This document shows, one piece after another, positions 1 to 22,800 of a DNA stretch of 64,000 nt. The stretch lies in the NCBI GenBank assembly GCA_019095985.1, contig CM032665.1:35501019-35565018 (forward strand), in the 5' to 3' direction. Made by a program: the position numbers and the translations under genes. The notes under the pieces were generated by a model that made no database searches, was not told the DNA's origin, and saw nothing but the letters and a program-made list of their open reading frames with translations. Origin of the DNA: Streblospio benedicti. Lineage: Eukaryota > Annelida > Polychaeta > Spionida > Spionidae. Positions within the stretch are counted from its first letter, which is position 1; every line of letters starts with the position of its first letter.

Positions 1-310
1 TTATGAACATTTAGTTTTACATTATTAGTTTGTTTGGTGAGTTTCTAACAGGTAAAATAGGTATCTTATCAAAATTGTTCAACTGAAAAATTATGACATG
101 AAAATTAGATGAATTTGTCTATTAAATTTCAATTGATAAAATAAAGGTCACACTGATGGATGGGTACCGAATATTCATTTGTTCAGGGTTAGATTATTAG
201 TATATGAAAACACAGAGGTAAAAGTGAAATGTGAAAGATATGATGGAATGAAAGTATAAATTAAAAATGTTAAAACATTCAAATAATATAATTTAAGATA
301 ATAATCATAC
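1..310. other. HSD17B4 intron, left edge
   Basis: This is AT-rich intronic DNA downstream of duplicated exon B in transcript direction. No exon of the hydratase domain, repeat or RNA gene was recognised here. Confidence 0.6.
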
Positions 311-10452
<10,142 letters not shown>

Positions 10453-10770
10453 GGTGGTTGTGGAAGTTCGAAGTGGACTTTGAACCGATCTTTTAACCTG
10501 CCAGGTCCAGGAACATCTTAAAATTTGGTTAACTTTTGAACTTTATGAATAGATCAAACTGTCAAATATATGCATCACTTTTAGCAACATATTGGTTAAA
10601 AATATTTTTTGTTTTCAAAAATATTATCTTGCAAATGCATTTTGCATTATTTCAGACCGCACATATATTTGTATATAGACCTGTTAATATTAGTCTTTAT
10701 CACAATACTTTTAATATGATGGTATTATTATAAATAATGTTGTTAAGGCTAGCAGTTAGAGATTCCATGG

Positions 10771-10782
10771 CGTGACGTCACG
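10771..10782. promoter_or_regulatory. Palindromic CRE/ATF site candidate
   Basis: The sequence CGTGACGTCACG is a 12-bp perfect palindrome containing the consensus TGACGTCA. It lies about 320 bp upstream of the HSD17B4 start codon, in the region between HSD17B4 and DOLK. Binding by CREB/ATF proteins is inferred from the motif only. Confidence 0.5.
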
Positions 10783-11089
10783 CTCAGTATTTCCCCAAAT
10801 TTCATAAGTTTTGCATAAAAATGTGAAAAATGTATGAAAAGGCAGCTTATCGTTAATTTACTCTCGTAGATTACTTTTTATTTACTCAGTGTTGAAGTGC
10901 AAATATCCAGTTGCAGTGTAGGTTATTATTTCATATTTTAAAATCCCTCGTAGACAAAAAACATGATTGACAGAAATTTAAAGCATATGACACTGTAATG
11001 AACACTGTCACTTTGGCCACGACCCGAGACCATTACACTGTCACTTCATTTTCTTTTTATCATATATAACATCCTGTTCAGCTGGATGT

Positions 11090-11868
11090 AGGCTGTCAGC
11101 CTGTCAGCTGCTTGTCACAATCATCCATCTTGGCCTGGGGAAGTAGACAGGGCAGGTCCACGTCAAAGCGATGGTTTCTCCATACTAGTACTTTGTCAAT
11201 TCTTGATTTAAAATGACCTGGATCTGGATTTCTACTCCGCAGAACCCCAGAAGAGGTAAAACGCAGAGGGAGAGAGTGCACAGTTAGGGGCTGAGTGCTT
11301 CGAGCCTGCTCTTGAAGGTGTATGGTGAGCAGGGCTATGCTACTGTAGCAGACAGTGAATTCCACTGAGGGATTGTTTTAAAGACAGTACTATGCAACAG
11401 TGGGGAAGACTTTCGACTGGCACTAGGTCTTTTGAGATTGGTCTGATTTAACGGTAGCTGGTCTGACTGCTTTTTCGATACCAATCTCTTGTGGAGGAAT
11501 TGCTAAGTATCCATTCAGGATTTTGTAAAACATTACTAGGCGCTGATTACAAGTCCGTTCCTAAAGTTCCTTCCATTTAAGGTCTTTTAGTAGCTCAGTC
11601 ACACTTATGATCCCGTATTCACCACGGGCCCATCGTGCTGAACTTGTTCGAGTTTATTGATATCAACTTCAAGGTGGGGTCCCAGATTGCGCCACAGTAT
11701 TCAAGTTTAGACCTGACTAGTGTTTGATAAGCAGTGGCTCTATATTTGTACGTCACTGATGGTGCGTACACAACATTCCTTGATAGACTGTTACACGCAT
11801 TTACGATCCTGTATGAGAAGTTCCGCTAGGTTGCAGTTCTGCAGGCTCTCTTGATCAGTTTGTAAATG
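11090..11868 (-). mobile_element. LINE fragment, C-terminal end of reverse-transcriptase ORF (degraded)
   Basis: Read on the minus strand in several frames, this region gives pieces typical of the C-terminal end of CR1/Jockey-like ORF2. One resembles the LEY-x-x-x-x-WDP block followed by DI-x-KLE. Another resembles the WN-x-LP-x-x-V block (seen as TIPQWNSLSATV) followed by TFKSRLE. Several stops and frameshifts interrupt it, so it is dead. It is split on its left-hand side by the insertion at 11869-12241. Confidence 0.62.
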
Positions 11869-12241
11869 TCAGGGTTTGACATAATGACTGGTATGGCAGA
11901 AGACAACGGGTCTACCAAGTTCAAAAATCAGGTAGACCGACTCAAAATCAGGTAGCCCGGCACTCACGTGTTGTTAAAAAATGCATGTTTCCTTCTGTTG
12001 CCCTTTAAAGGGAAGTGCATTATTCAATACATTTACATAATATCATAATTCTCTGTGTTTGTTAAAATAAGGATGATGATTCAAACGGTTGTTGGACACC
12101 AGTATTTTGTATTTTTAATAATACATAATGGAACTGCCAAAACCAGGTAGTCCACAGGTCTACCTACTGGCAAAAGCTGGTAGACCAGCCAGTTTTCAGG
12201 TAGACCAGGGCTACAGGTCTACCACTTATGTCGAACCCTGA
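11869..12241. mobile_element. MITE inserted in the LINE fragment
   Basis: The ends TCAGGGTTTGACATAA and TTATGTCGAACCCTGA are inverted repeats with one mismatch. A short direct repeat (ATG) flanks them. The interior repeats the theme CAGGTAGACC several times in both orientations. The LINE-like sequence appears to continue beyond 12241, consistent with insertion into an older LINE. Confidence 0.7.
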
Positions 12242-12803
12242 ATGTGACCTCAAGATCTTCTACAGGGCTTTACATTAACTTTTAATTTCACCTTGCCCCA
12301 TCGGGCAAGTAACATATGTTTTAGTTGCTCCGACTCTCATCCAACTTGCCCGTATTTTTTATAAGAATGTCTTCTATAAATGATTGATGATATGATAATT
12401 GAATATTGTGATGCTGATTGTTTTTGTTAACTACGTCAGTTATACTTCTCTTTATAGTAATTATGCAAAATGGCTGCATGTATGCAATAGGAATAATTTT
12501 TTCACCATTCAAAACTAGTTTTTGACGCAAAGATTACAATTTATAGCCTAAATATCACTCCTTGAAAGTCAGCAATGAAAGAAGAAATGTATGAACCGCG
12601 AAAATTCTTGCGGGTGCGCTTATTAGACATCTCTTGTGTTTTTGTTTTTGCTTGAAATTTGTTTTTTTGTAAGTACACTGTGTGCTTATTAGAACGAATA
12701 TGGCATTGCTCTTCTTAGGGTCTTCACATAACTGTAAATGTGGGCTCTTGCATATATTATAATGACTAACTGCTCTGCTATGTATTTATGCTTCGAGGAA
12801 GTG

Positions 12804-12990
12804 GTCAAGCTATCGGCAGTGCTCAAGTTATTGGCACCATCAAAATCTTTTATTACATTCTCTTAATAAAAATTCATTTAACCTCTAAGATAGTTCTGTC
12901 CAATACGTCTCATTATAACGTAAAACATACTATAGAGATAGACGTATGTTTGGATGGTGCCAATAACTTGTGCACTAAGAATAACTTGAG
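12804..12990. mobile_element. MITE with about 40-bp terminal inverted repeats
   Basis: GTGCTCAAGTTATTGGCACC near 12819 is inverted as GGTGCCAATAACTTGTGCAC near 12956. Each arm carries an internal, diverged 20-bp direct repeat. It lies about 0.85 kb upstream of the DOLK start codon. There is no coding potential inside. Confidence 0.72.
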
Positions 12991-13815
12991 CACGACGTCG
13001 AGATTTTGGGATGTGATGCTATTAGAGGAGTTTGCCGCATAATTCAAATTCAGATTTGGTGTCTGGTATTCTGTATGGACTTTGCAATTAATGCTTCACT
13101 TTTCATAACTTGATGGCATATTTTGGTGTCAATTTCATGAAATTATTATTTGTATCCAGCAGTTATTGAAACCTGAATCTATCAATATACATCATGAACT
13201 TCCATAGCAGTTTGAAGTGCACTTACTTTTCATAGTTTTCTGACAATCCTCATACTTAAATGGCGACTGAGTGCCTGTAATGCCGCCTTTTATGCTGGTA
13301 TTTTACTATCCTACATAAGTGAAGTGGCTGGAGTATAATACGCTCATTTTTTTTATTTAACTTAATATGTGACAGTTAATAATTGAGCTTAATAAGGAAT
13401 GAAAAATGTTTACTTTTAGGTGTCTGTCCTGAAGGTCCTGATGGTGATATGTTAAAATGAAATGTCTGTGAGGACAGGTTTAAAAAGAATATGCAACGAT
13501 GTGTCTGAGTCACCTATTTATGTTTATGAGCATTTCTGAATATTGTCTAGCATTTAACCATGGAGAGAGAAGTTGTGGGAAGCCTGTAAACTTGTAGGGA
13601 GATGGGGCTGATGGACATTAAACACATTGAATATGATGAACATGTATAGTGAAGTGACTGCAGAATTGCTTGTCAATTGGCACACAACTTATATTGTCAT
13701 GGACACGCAGAGTGATATTATAAAGTTACCAATTACCAATTTTTAGATAATTGTAACTACTATTTATGGTCATAGTTGATAATACTTGTTATCAGTTTTA
13801 AAACTTATTTTTTAG
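12991..13815. other. Region upstream of the DOLK coding exon
   Basis: This is AT-rich DNA. It ends in a pyrimidine-rich tract and an AG at 13814-13815, a good splice acceptor just before the DOLK start codon. A non-coding first exon of DOLK therefore probably lies in this region, but its position cannot be fixed. Confidence 0.5.
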
Positions 13816-13824
13816 GTAAGAGAG

Positions 13825-16800
13825 ATGGAAGTTTTAGCTGGTTTAACGACCCTAACTGGATTATGTATAGCATTATGGCTTTGCCAACCACCCTATTATA
13901 TAACTGGTAAGTTTTCATCTTGCAACTTTTGAGAAAACTATTATACCCTCAGCAGACAAATGTAGATGATTAATGAATCTCTTATCTTTATCATGTAAAT
14001 TTTTGGCTTTAAGATTGCACAAACAACGTGCTCAATCCAAGAATAGTTATTCTATCTTGTATTAATTTTCAGTGGTCATTCTTTTTGCCACAATATCTTG
14101 TATTATTTTGGAGAGAAGGAGAGTCAACAAACACATTATGGAAACAGAACTTGGATGGAAATTAAGGTAGGTCTAATTCTATTATTTTTGTATCGATAAA
14201 ATTCTATATATTTCCATGACTATTTTGACAAAATATTTATTCGCATTAAAATTGTTTTCATGGTCTTTTGTATAAATGTATAATAGAAACTCTGCATATT
14301 TTATATACAGTACAACCTCTTAATTGTAAGCTATCCTCGAATGTTTTCATTATGCTGGAATACATATGTAGACATGATTAGTTCATATTTTCACAACAAA
14401 AGATAAATTTTGCTGTTGAGATCACGAGTGACAATGGACCATAATAGAAGCTATTCATAATACACCCTTTAGAGTATTATTTTGAAATAATATTAATGAA
14501 AACATGTGTCTCCGTTGTTTATTATTATGGTTCCTTGTGAAAGGGATTTTCCCATCAGGTGCACAGAATTTTGGGGTGCATTGGATTTGTCCACCCTTGT
14601 GGTTCAATATTGGCTGATAAGTACCAGTCTGAGTCCTTGGACAATCTTTATGTGTACATCTGAAAAAGTGGGATCGTGGCAGTGGGTCTGGTTAATAGAA
14701 TTATTCAGTTTTGGGATATACAGATAAAATAAGTTGTACTGTAGTGAAAACATTGTTTGAAGATATCAGTAGACGTACTCGTCAGCAAACCACTAAATTA
14801 CGTAGGTGTCAGTTTAAAAACATGTGACAGTTTGCCGGAGCGCGCATCTACATGAATTTGATTTTGATCTGTTTTGACTATGAATGTGTATTTTGAATTG
14901 AAAGTGGTTACCCAGAGAACAGGACATCAATCTGACCTCTTTGTTACATGTTCATTCAACTTTTGTCTGAAATTAGAGGTGTATCAGAGGATCAGGTAAT
15001 TTTTCTTCTTTATCTAATTTCATTTTTATTGTCATATAATTTGTCATGTTATTGTCTGTTACAGAGAAGGAGTGAGTAAAGGATTATATAGTGTGGTGTT
15101 AATTCCATCTTCAATAATACTTTCAACTTTATACAATAAGGAGCAATTGCAAGGTAAGAGTGTATTTTACTTTTTATTTTATATGTTTACAAAGATTCAT
15201 AATATTAAAAAAAAGCTAGGTACAGCACATTCTCTTCATGCTAACCTGTTGTGGAGGGAATATTTCGGAACAGAAATATTTGGATGAACAGAGTTGTGCT
15301 GTATTTTTTTACGGATGCTATTTGTAGTCAATTGACCTAGTATTTTTCAATAACGATCCAAAACAAAAGCAAACATTTATACATCAATTTCAATACAGGA
15401 TCAAAAAGAAATTGGTCTTTCCATGGTTGTATATTTTCAACAGGATTTCATTAAACTACAAAATGAATTTTTTATATTGTTCTAATTCAGCTTACTGTTT
15501 GAGATGACATTTTTATATGATGTCTCAAAATTATTTATTTTTTGTCGTTAACAATGTAGTTATTTACATCAGGCAGTTAAATTTCAGATATGTTTTTGTT
15601 TGATTTTCAGATGATTTCAGTAAAATGCTGCTGCTGATGTCGCTGGCTGCGATCCTCTGTCCTCTCGTTGTTTTATCCTACACTCTGTTGCTGACTGCAC
15701 AAAAAATAGAATATGACGATTGCAAACACAAGGATAAACCCACAGAATCAGGACCGACAGGCGAGTTATCATTCAACTGCCCATATTTTGTTTTCAAAGT
15801 AATATGTAAATTAACATTTAAAAAAAATCATTCTGTCCATGAGAAATATAGGTGATTGTGATATGATACACACAATTACTACATAAATGTGACCCACGGT
15901 CTCTATGCAAGTAAAACAAGTGGATTGCATAATCTGAAAGGTCTATTGGACGTTACGAACATTACAGTGACGCCAACCAGTAATATTTTGGTAGTATTAT
16001 TACTATTTGGAAGCAAAAAAAGTGGAATACTATTATTCAAACAAATTAATACTATTGAAATTCATCCTACAAAATTTTGACATCAGACATTTTAATTCTG
16101 TTTGTTGATGTTCAAAATGCAGATGACTATCTCCTTTTCCTGTTTAAGTATAAATATCAGTAAAATCATCGTAAACTTGTTCATAAAATACTACAAACCA
16201 TGTATTTAAAAATCAGTAAATTGTTCGAACGAATTGATTGTGTTAGTTTAATGTGATGACGCCTCAAAAAATACCATCGAAATTGATGAAAACATAATAC
16301 AGTTTTGGGCAATGCAAGTACAGATGAGAGTTCACATATTAGGCATCTATAACATTACAAAAAGCGTGATTTAAAGAATAATTTTAGATATCTATTAGAA
16401 GCATCATTTTGCACTTCGGCGAGACAAGCTCAACAAGTGTATGTTTGTGTTGCAGAGTGCGGTGACGGGCCCGCTGTCTCCGCGGCGCCAGCTGCCCCAG
16501 CCGCGGCGCCGGTGATCGAGCTGGAGCGAACGCCGGTGACGGTGCTGCATGTGGCACACCTTGTGGGCGCCCGTCGCTCGGGTTCTTCCTCCTCATGGTC
16601 TCGCTCAACACGCTCGGTGAGAATACAGCTCCAGTTTTACCACTAAAACATTTCATTTTCATGGGGTTCTGGGCATGTGTGGCATCAACTGCGTGTACAA
16701 AACACATGAAATCACACCCATCCACCCCCTTGTAAAAAACCCTAGATCGGCCAGTGCACTTAACCCGCTTAGTGCCGGGGCGCATATATGCACCTCAGAT

Positions 16801-19800
16801 TTTACGTCCCTTTAGTGCCGTGGCGCATATATGCGCCTCAGTTTTCAGAAAAAACAGTTTGAGTTTGTCTGCCATATTCGTATATAAACACTCGTGGTTC
16901 TAGTCTCAAATTCCGGTATGTCAACAACAACAACTTTAGCTTGACATTTTGATGCATTTCTAGAAGTAAATAAGCAGCATAGTGTTAATATTTTAATTAT
17001 ATTAGTGTGAACGAATATTTACCCACCAAACACGCATTATCTGCTGCAATTTTGAGCCGCGAAATACTCTTATTTGTGTTTGCAAAACCATGGCTTGTCA
17101 TACATGGCTGGAATCCTCGTGAACCCAGCTATTCATCGAGACCTTAAACAAATGTGAAACTAGACTCATCAACGTCATATACTGATATCTATTTTGAGCC
17201 TTGAAAGCGTGGTATTCTTAGGCTCAATCGCCACAAAACACGTTGACACTGCTAAGGAAACCCCAATTAGCCTTTATCAAGAGCGCTCTTAACGATTTTA
17301 TATCAGCGACGCGCGCTGCGCAAGGCTGATTTTCAGGAAATATCGGTTTTTTGGTAAGCGTGACAAAGTTGAAGAATTTGAAGAAGAATTATCATATTAT
17401 TCGTCATCCATGCCCCATCTTATTGTATCTTGGATACCGAATCACAAATAAACCGTTTGGCAAACTACCCAATAAGTGTGGACGTTGGAAATCTACTATT
17501 TCTATCAAAACGGATGATGTTTTTGTCGGGTGATCGAGTGGTGGCACTGGTGCCTGTCAAAACTTCAAGGCAATGAAGAATTAAAAGTTGAACACGTCTT
17601 TGGTCCGTAATATTGTAAGTAAAAATATATTATTATGAAATAGGGATGGTTTATGGTGTTTTTTGTGTCTATCCTGGATAAAAACTCGCTGCACTTAAAA
17701 TTTCTACTGCTACTACGACATTTAAAATCAACCACGCAAGCTGTCAAATGAATGGACGATTACTCGAAATTGTCAAAATTTAACTTTATGCTGTATGTAT
17801 CTTTATTTATAATGGTAAAAATAAGAAACTAGACCATCTCCTGAATGTGTACTGTAAATGTGAAAATGTTCTGATGAAAAACGTAAGAGCTACAAAGGAT
17901 CATATTTCAACTATGACAACTGAAGCCCCCCACTGTGAATAACACGTCAAGAAAAATGCGTGTCTGGCACTGAGGGGGAGTATAGTGAATTTACGGCTGG
18001 CGTCAAGAGGGTTAAAGAGACATGAACAGCAACCACCTCCTCAGACAATTTCACTTAATTATTTTATTTTTCTATATACTTGACATGTTGCACTTAATAA
18101 CTTCCAATTTTACAATCATAAACACACGTTTGATAGAAAAATATAAATAAATTAAAACAGAGAGAAAAGCGAGTTGATGGACTTTGAAAGGTTCCGTACT
18201 AACAACAGGAGTTTAGCCTTTATCAGTCGTGCGCCGCAAGCCGAAATTTGCATGTACGCAATGTTTATTAAGGCTGATAGAATAATAATATTGACATCGC
18301 CAAATGTTTGGGGACAAAACATCTTCCCAGAGTTGAAAAAGGTTTAATTACGAAGAAATGGAATGATACAAATAGCTGATAATGTATATATTCAACTGAC
18401 TTAGCAAGTACCATTTACATGAAATAAATTTATAACATACCTTGGAAGTCACCTGTGCATGTCTCTTTAAAGATGCATCAGACATCCAGTAGGGTAGGAG
18501 TTATTGTCACACACTGGAATGAATGTGGTGATTTTTAAAGACACTATCAGCGATTAGTCTGGATGCAAAGAATTAAAATTGTGCATCCCACGGGACCCAT
18601 AAAATATATATAGTTTGATTTATTTACAGACACAGGAATGAATATGTTGTGAATTTTAAAGACACTTGAACTGGTTCTGTTTGATGGATCTTCAGAACTT
18701 TCAGCCTGAATAAGCCCTGCAATACTGAATGTAGCTAGCATGAATGAATCTAATGCCAGTAACGCAGTGGTTCATAATGAATGTCACCGCAAGTAAGGCA
18801 ACTTGTGCACGTTGTGAGTTTTTGTAGGCAATGTACTGGCAAAGCCTATAGCTTTTTAAGTGTAATTTCATTGAAATAAATGGCCTGACGAGGCTCTTGA
18901 AAGAAAGAGCGAAAGTCTTGCCAAAGGCAAAGGTGACAGGTTCCAAATAGGTAACTATATATATTTGATCTTGAAGAATGTTCTTGTTACTTGAGCAGGC
19001 TTCAAGCCGACCGTCCTGATGGTGATGCACACGCTGCTGCTGTCGATCATCCAGACCACGCTGCCGGTGCTCATGCCGCGGTCCTTCGGGCTCGGCGAGG
19101 CCGCCGTCGTCGCCCAGGCGCTCACCTACTTCCAGCTCGTGCTCGCCGCTCAGCTCTGGTTTAAGGTGGGTAACCTAACGCTATTCCAAGTATTCCCAAA
19201 CTATAAACAGACCTGCTTGTTGTGCAAGTGTAAATTGAAGTATTAGCAATATGTGTTGAACTATTATAGTGTAAGTGCATGTACTGCGATGGATTAGTAT
19301 TCAATTTGTCCCTCACATTTTGTCAATATTGGATATGATTCTCAAACAATGTTAAACATAAAGAGAAATTCTCTGCAAGTAAAGTATAAAAATGTTATTT
19401 GTTACGGGTACCTTGAAAGCTCTGCTAATATTTTGTAGACAGTTGTTGGTATCTAAATTACACTAGACATGTGTTATTAACTTATTATTACTTAGAACTT
19501 TAAGTATTTAGTATCCAGATGTTTTTCTCAACGATAGTTTCACTATCTATGTGTTTCCCAATGCTTGCGGATATATATATATATTTTTTTTATACTTCTC
19601 TCTCTGACATACGTCTTTTTAGCAAGCATATTTCTACCAACGATAGATATAGCTGAAGACAGGTTTTACAACCCTAAGCTTCCATTTAACTATATCTGTA
19701 ACCCCAGCATACATACTTGGTCAATTATCATCTCAACCCAGAGGTCCGGGGTTCGAATCCCACTTGAGGACGAAATTTTGGGCTAGGGTCTTATTAGCAT

Positions 19801-22800
19801 TTTTAGTGCTTTTGAATGATATATATGTGTTTCCCAATGCTTGCGGATATATATATATATTTTTTTTATACTTCTCTCTCACACACGTCTTTTTAGCAAG
19901 CATATTTCTACCAACGATAGATATAGCTGAAGACAGGTTTTACAACCCTAAGCTTCCATTTAACTATATCAAGTGGCCCTGGCGGGACTCGAACTCACAA
20001 CCCCAAGGTTGTGAGACCAGAATGATACCATCATCCCAAGCAGCGAGCTGTTAAAAGGTTACTCGGCTGAACCGATGTCTCTGTAACCCCCAGCATACAT
20101 ACTTGGTCAATTATCATCTCAACCCAGAGGTCCGGGGTTCGAATCCCACTTGAGGACGAAATTTTGGGAAGGGTCTTATTAGCATTTTTAGTGCTTTTGA
20201 ATGATATATATGTGTTTCCCAATGCTTGCGGATATATATATATATATATTTTTTTATACTTCTCTCTCTCACACACGTCTTTTTAGCAAGCATATTTCTA
20301 CCAACGATAGATATAGCTGAAGACAAATTTTACAACCCTAAGCTTCCATTTAACTACTGGGACAGGTTCATTCAAAACCCCAAGGTTGCTAATAAGACCC
20401 TGAAAAAGGGCGTGTGTGAGCTGTTAAGTGGGATTATATATGGACCTCTGGGTTGAGATGATAATATATATCATTCATGCTGGGGGTTAAAGAGACATCG
20501 GTTCAGCCTTCAACCCAGACGTCCATTTGCTGCTTGGGACCTGGAGGGTTAAATGATAATTGACACAATATAGGTCTGGGGTTGAGTTCTAAGTGTTGAA
20601 GGCCACTTGATATAGTTAAATGGAAGCTTAGGGTTGTAAAACCTGTCTTCAGCTATATCTATCGTTGGTAGAAATATGCTTGCTAAAAAGACGTGTGTGA
20701 GAGAGAGAAGTATAAAAAATATATATATATATATATCCGCAAGCATTGGGAAACACATATATATCATTCAAAAGTTTAAAATGCTAATAAGACCCCTTCC
20801 CAAAAATTATCGTCCTCAAATGGGATTCGAACCCCGGACCTCTGTGGTTGAGATGATAATTGACCAAGTATGTATTTTGGTTTTTCAGTTTGAATGGTTA
20901 AAAATCAACAGTACCATGCTATCATCTGTTCGGGACATCACTGCATTCACAGAGGTAAAAATCTGTCAGTACCAAGCTTGCATGTAATGTGAACTGGTGA
21001 CAGCAGACAGGTTATGCGTCATATCTATGACATATGTAATGCCATCCTGTTCCATTTAACAACTCTCATCATTTATATGAGCAAAAGTGGTTTTCAACAA
21101 ATATGTGTCTTATATCGAAGTTTGAAAGTATGTTACGGTTAGTCAAACAACCAATATGGAGTGGGTTTTAACTAACAATCAGTTCCAAAATGAAAGGGCT
21201 GGTGTGTGTTTTTCAAGATGTCTTTGGCATCATGTAGTTGGTTGTGTGGACCAGTCGGGCGTCTGCCCTAAACTATTAATTGTCTGACAATATGGGAATT
21301 TGTCAACATCCCATTGAACTTATAATGAATATTTTATTACATGATTATGCGCTTGTTTTTTTCACCGCACAGAGATAATCATGTGACACGCATTGTGGCG
21401 CCAGCAAAATTCAACATGATAATTACATAAGCCATTTTATGGAATTTTGTAGGGGTTTATAAGTTTTATGTTTCTTGTAGGATGCATACGTTTAGTTGTT
21501 TAATTATTTGTGTTCTGCGGAAAAATAATGAGTACTGGACACATTGTGTACTGGATAAAACACGTGTACTGTGTAAGGTATGTTGCAGAGTGAACGCCAT
21601 GTCAGTTAATTGGGATTGGTTCTGTTTTAGCATGTAAAAATCTGAACCGAAGGTAACTCGGAGCCGTCTGACGTCTAGTAAGTCGGCATGTCGTTGAAGA
21701 AAAGCAAAGTACAGATTTGGTGGACCGTACTTACCCACATAGTCTCCACACCTAGGTGGCGATGCTGTCCTGCCTGCTGGTGGTGGTGGTGCTCCTGTTC
21801 CGCCCGGCGTGGCGTACCTCAGCCCGCTTCTACCTGCTGGTCCCCGGGGTGATGCTGGGCTTCTCCCTGCCGGCTCTCTACTTGGTGCTGCACGCAGACT
21901 TTGTCTCCTGGATCGTCAGATACATCGGCCGCAGTGCCGCTAAGGTACCTTTCGTTTGGATTTCTGCTTCTACTGACTGTGACTTCGTATTCTCAAGAAA
22001 AACCCTCACTTCCTTTTATGGAATGCATGTGTGCCATATAGATGTAAACAAATACGACCAACTCATTATTACTAAGTTAAACAGCAGATGCGTCAAACGT
22101 TCAAACGTTCACAAGTTTGTTTAGAACATAGGTGGTGATTTCTTTTTGTTACATGCAATGAAAGCCATAGTAACCATTTAATTGGCAATGTCTTCTCCAA
22201 ATATGTCCAGTATGTTATACAATAATGTGCACTGTAGGAGTTATTAGTTCATGACTAGCAAAATAAAGCAACTCGAAGTAGACAAATATCATATCAAAAA
22301 CAGTCATGTTCCCATACAAATGTATGCGAATGTGACAATGTTGTCACCTCAGTCGCTGGTGTGTTATCATGTGAAGTGAGTACTGTGTAATGTTGGTTTA
22401 CTTAAGAATTGGTGAGCATCAACTGGCTGATGACTTATGCCAATACATTCAACTATTGCCTGCTGAAAACAGAGCAACTGATAGAAACTTGGTAGATAAT
22501 TATGAATGAAATTCTGAATGACTAACTCGTTGAGCTGTCATCGTGTTGGAGATGTCTGGTATTGAAATGGAGATCTTTCACTGAATAAAACGTCATATAG
22601 ATACAAATATTTGCAGTCCAAAATGTTTTACTAAGATATTTACACTGTTCAAAGTACTATGAATGCTATGGTGGATTGAAATATGAACTTTTTATACATT
22701 TCAGAGATACTTGTTTTTTTACTGGGCCATAGCGACAGTCCTGTCCATCCTGTCCGTGTATTTTAATGCACGGTTTCTGCGTCAACACGAGGAGGCGTCT

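Noticed and set aside
19750-19770. Possible tRNA gene around a perfect B box
   Set aside because: The flanking sequence does not form an acceptor stem or anticodon arm and the block is repeated as part of SINE-like units.
21756-22124. Single-exon gene starting [12 protein letters not shown]
   Set aside because: The GTG-GCG-ATG start is inside DOLK exon 8; the frame beyond 21944 is read-through into the intron.
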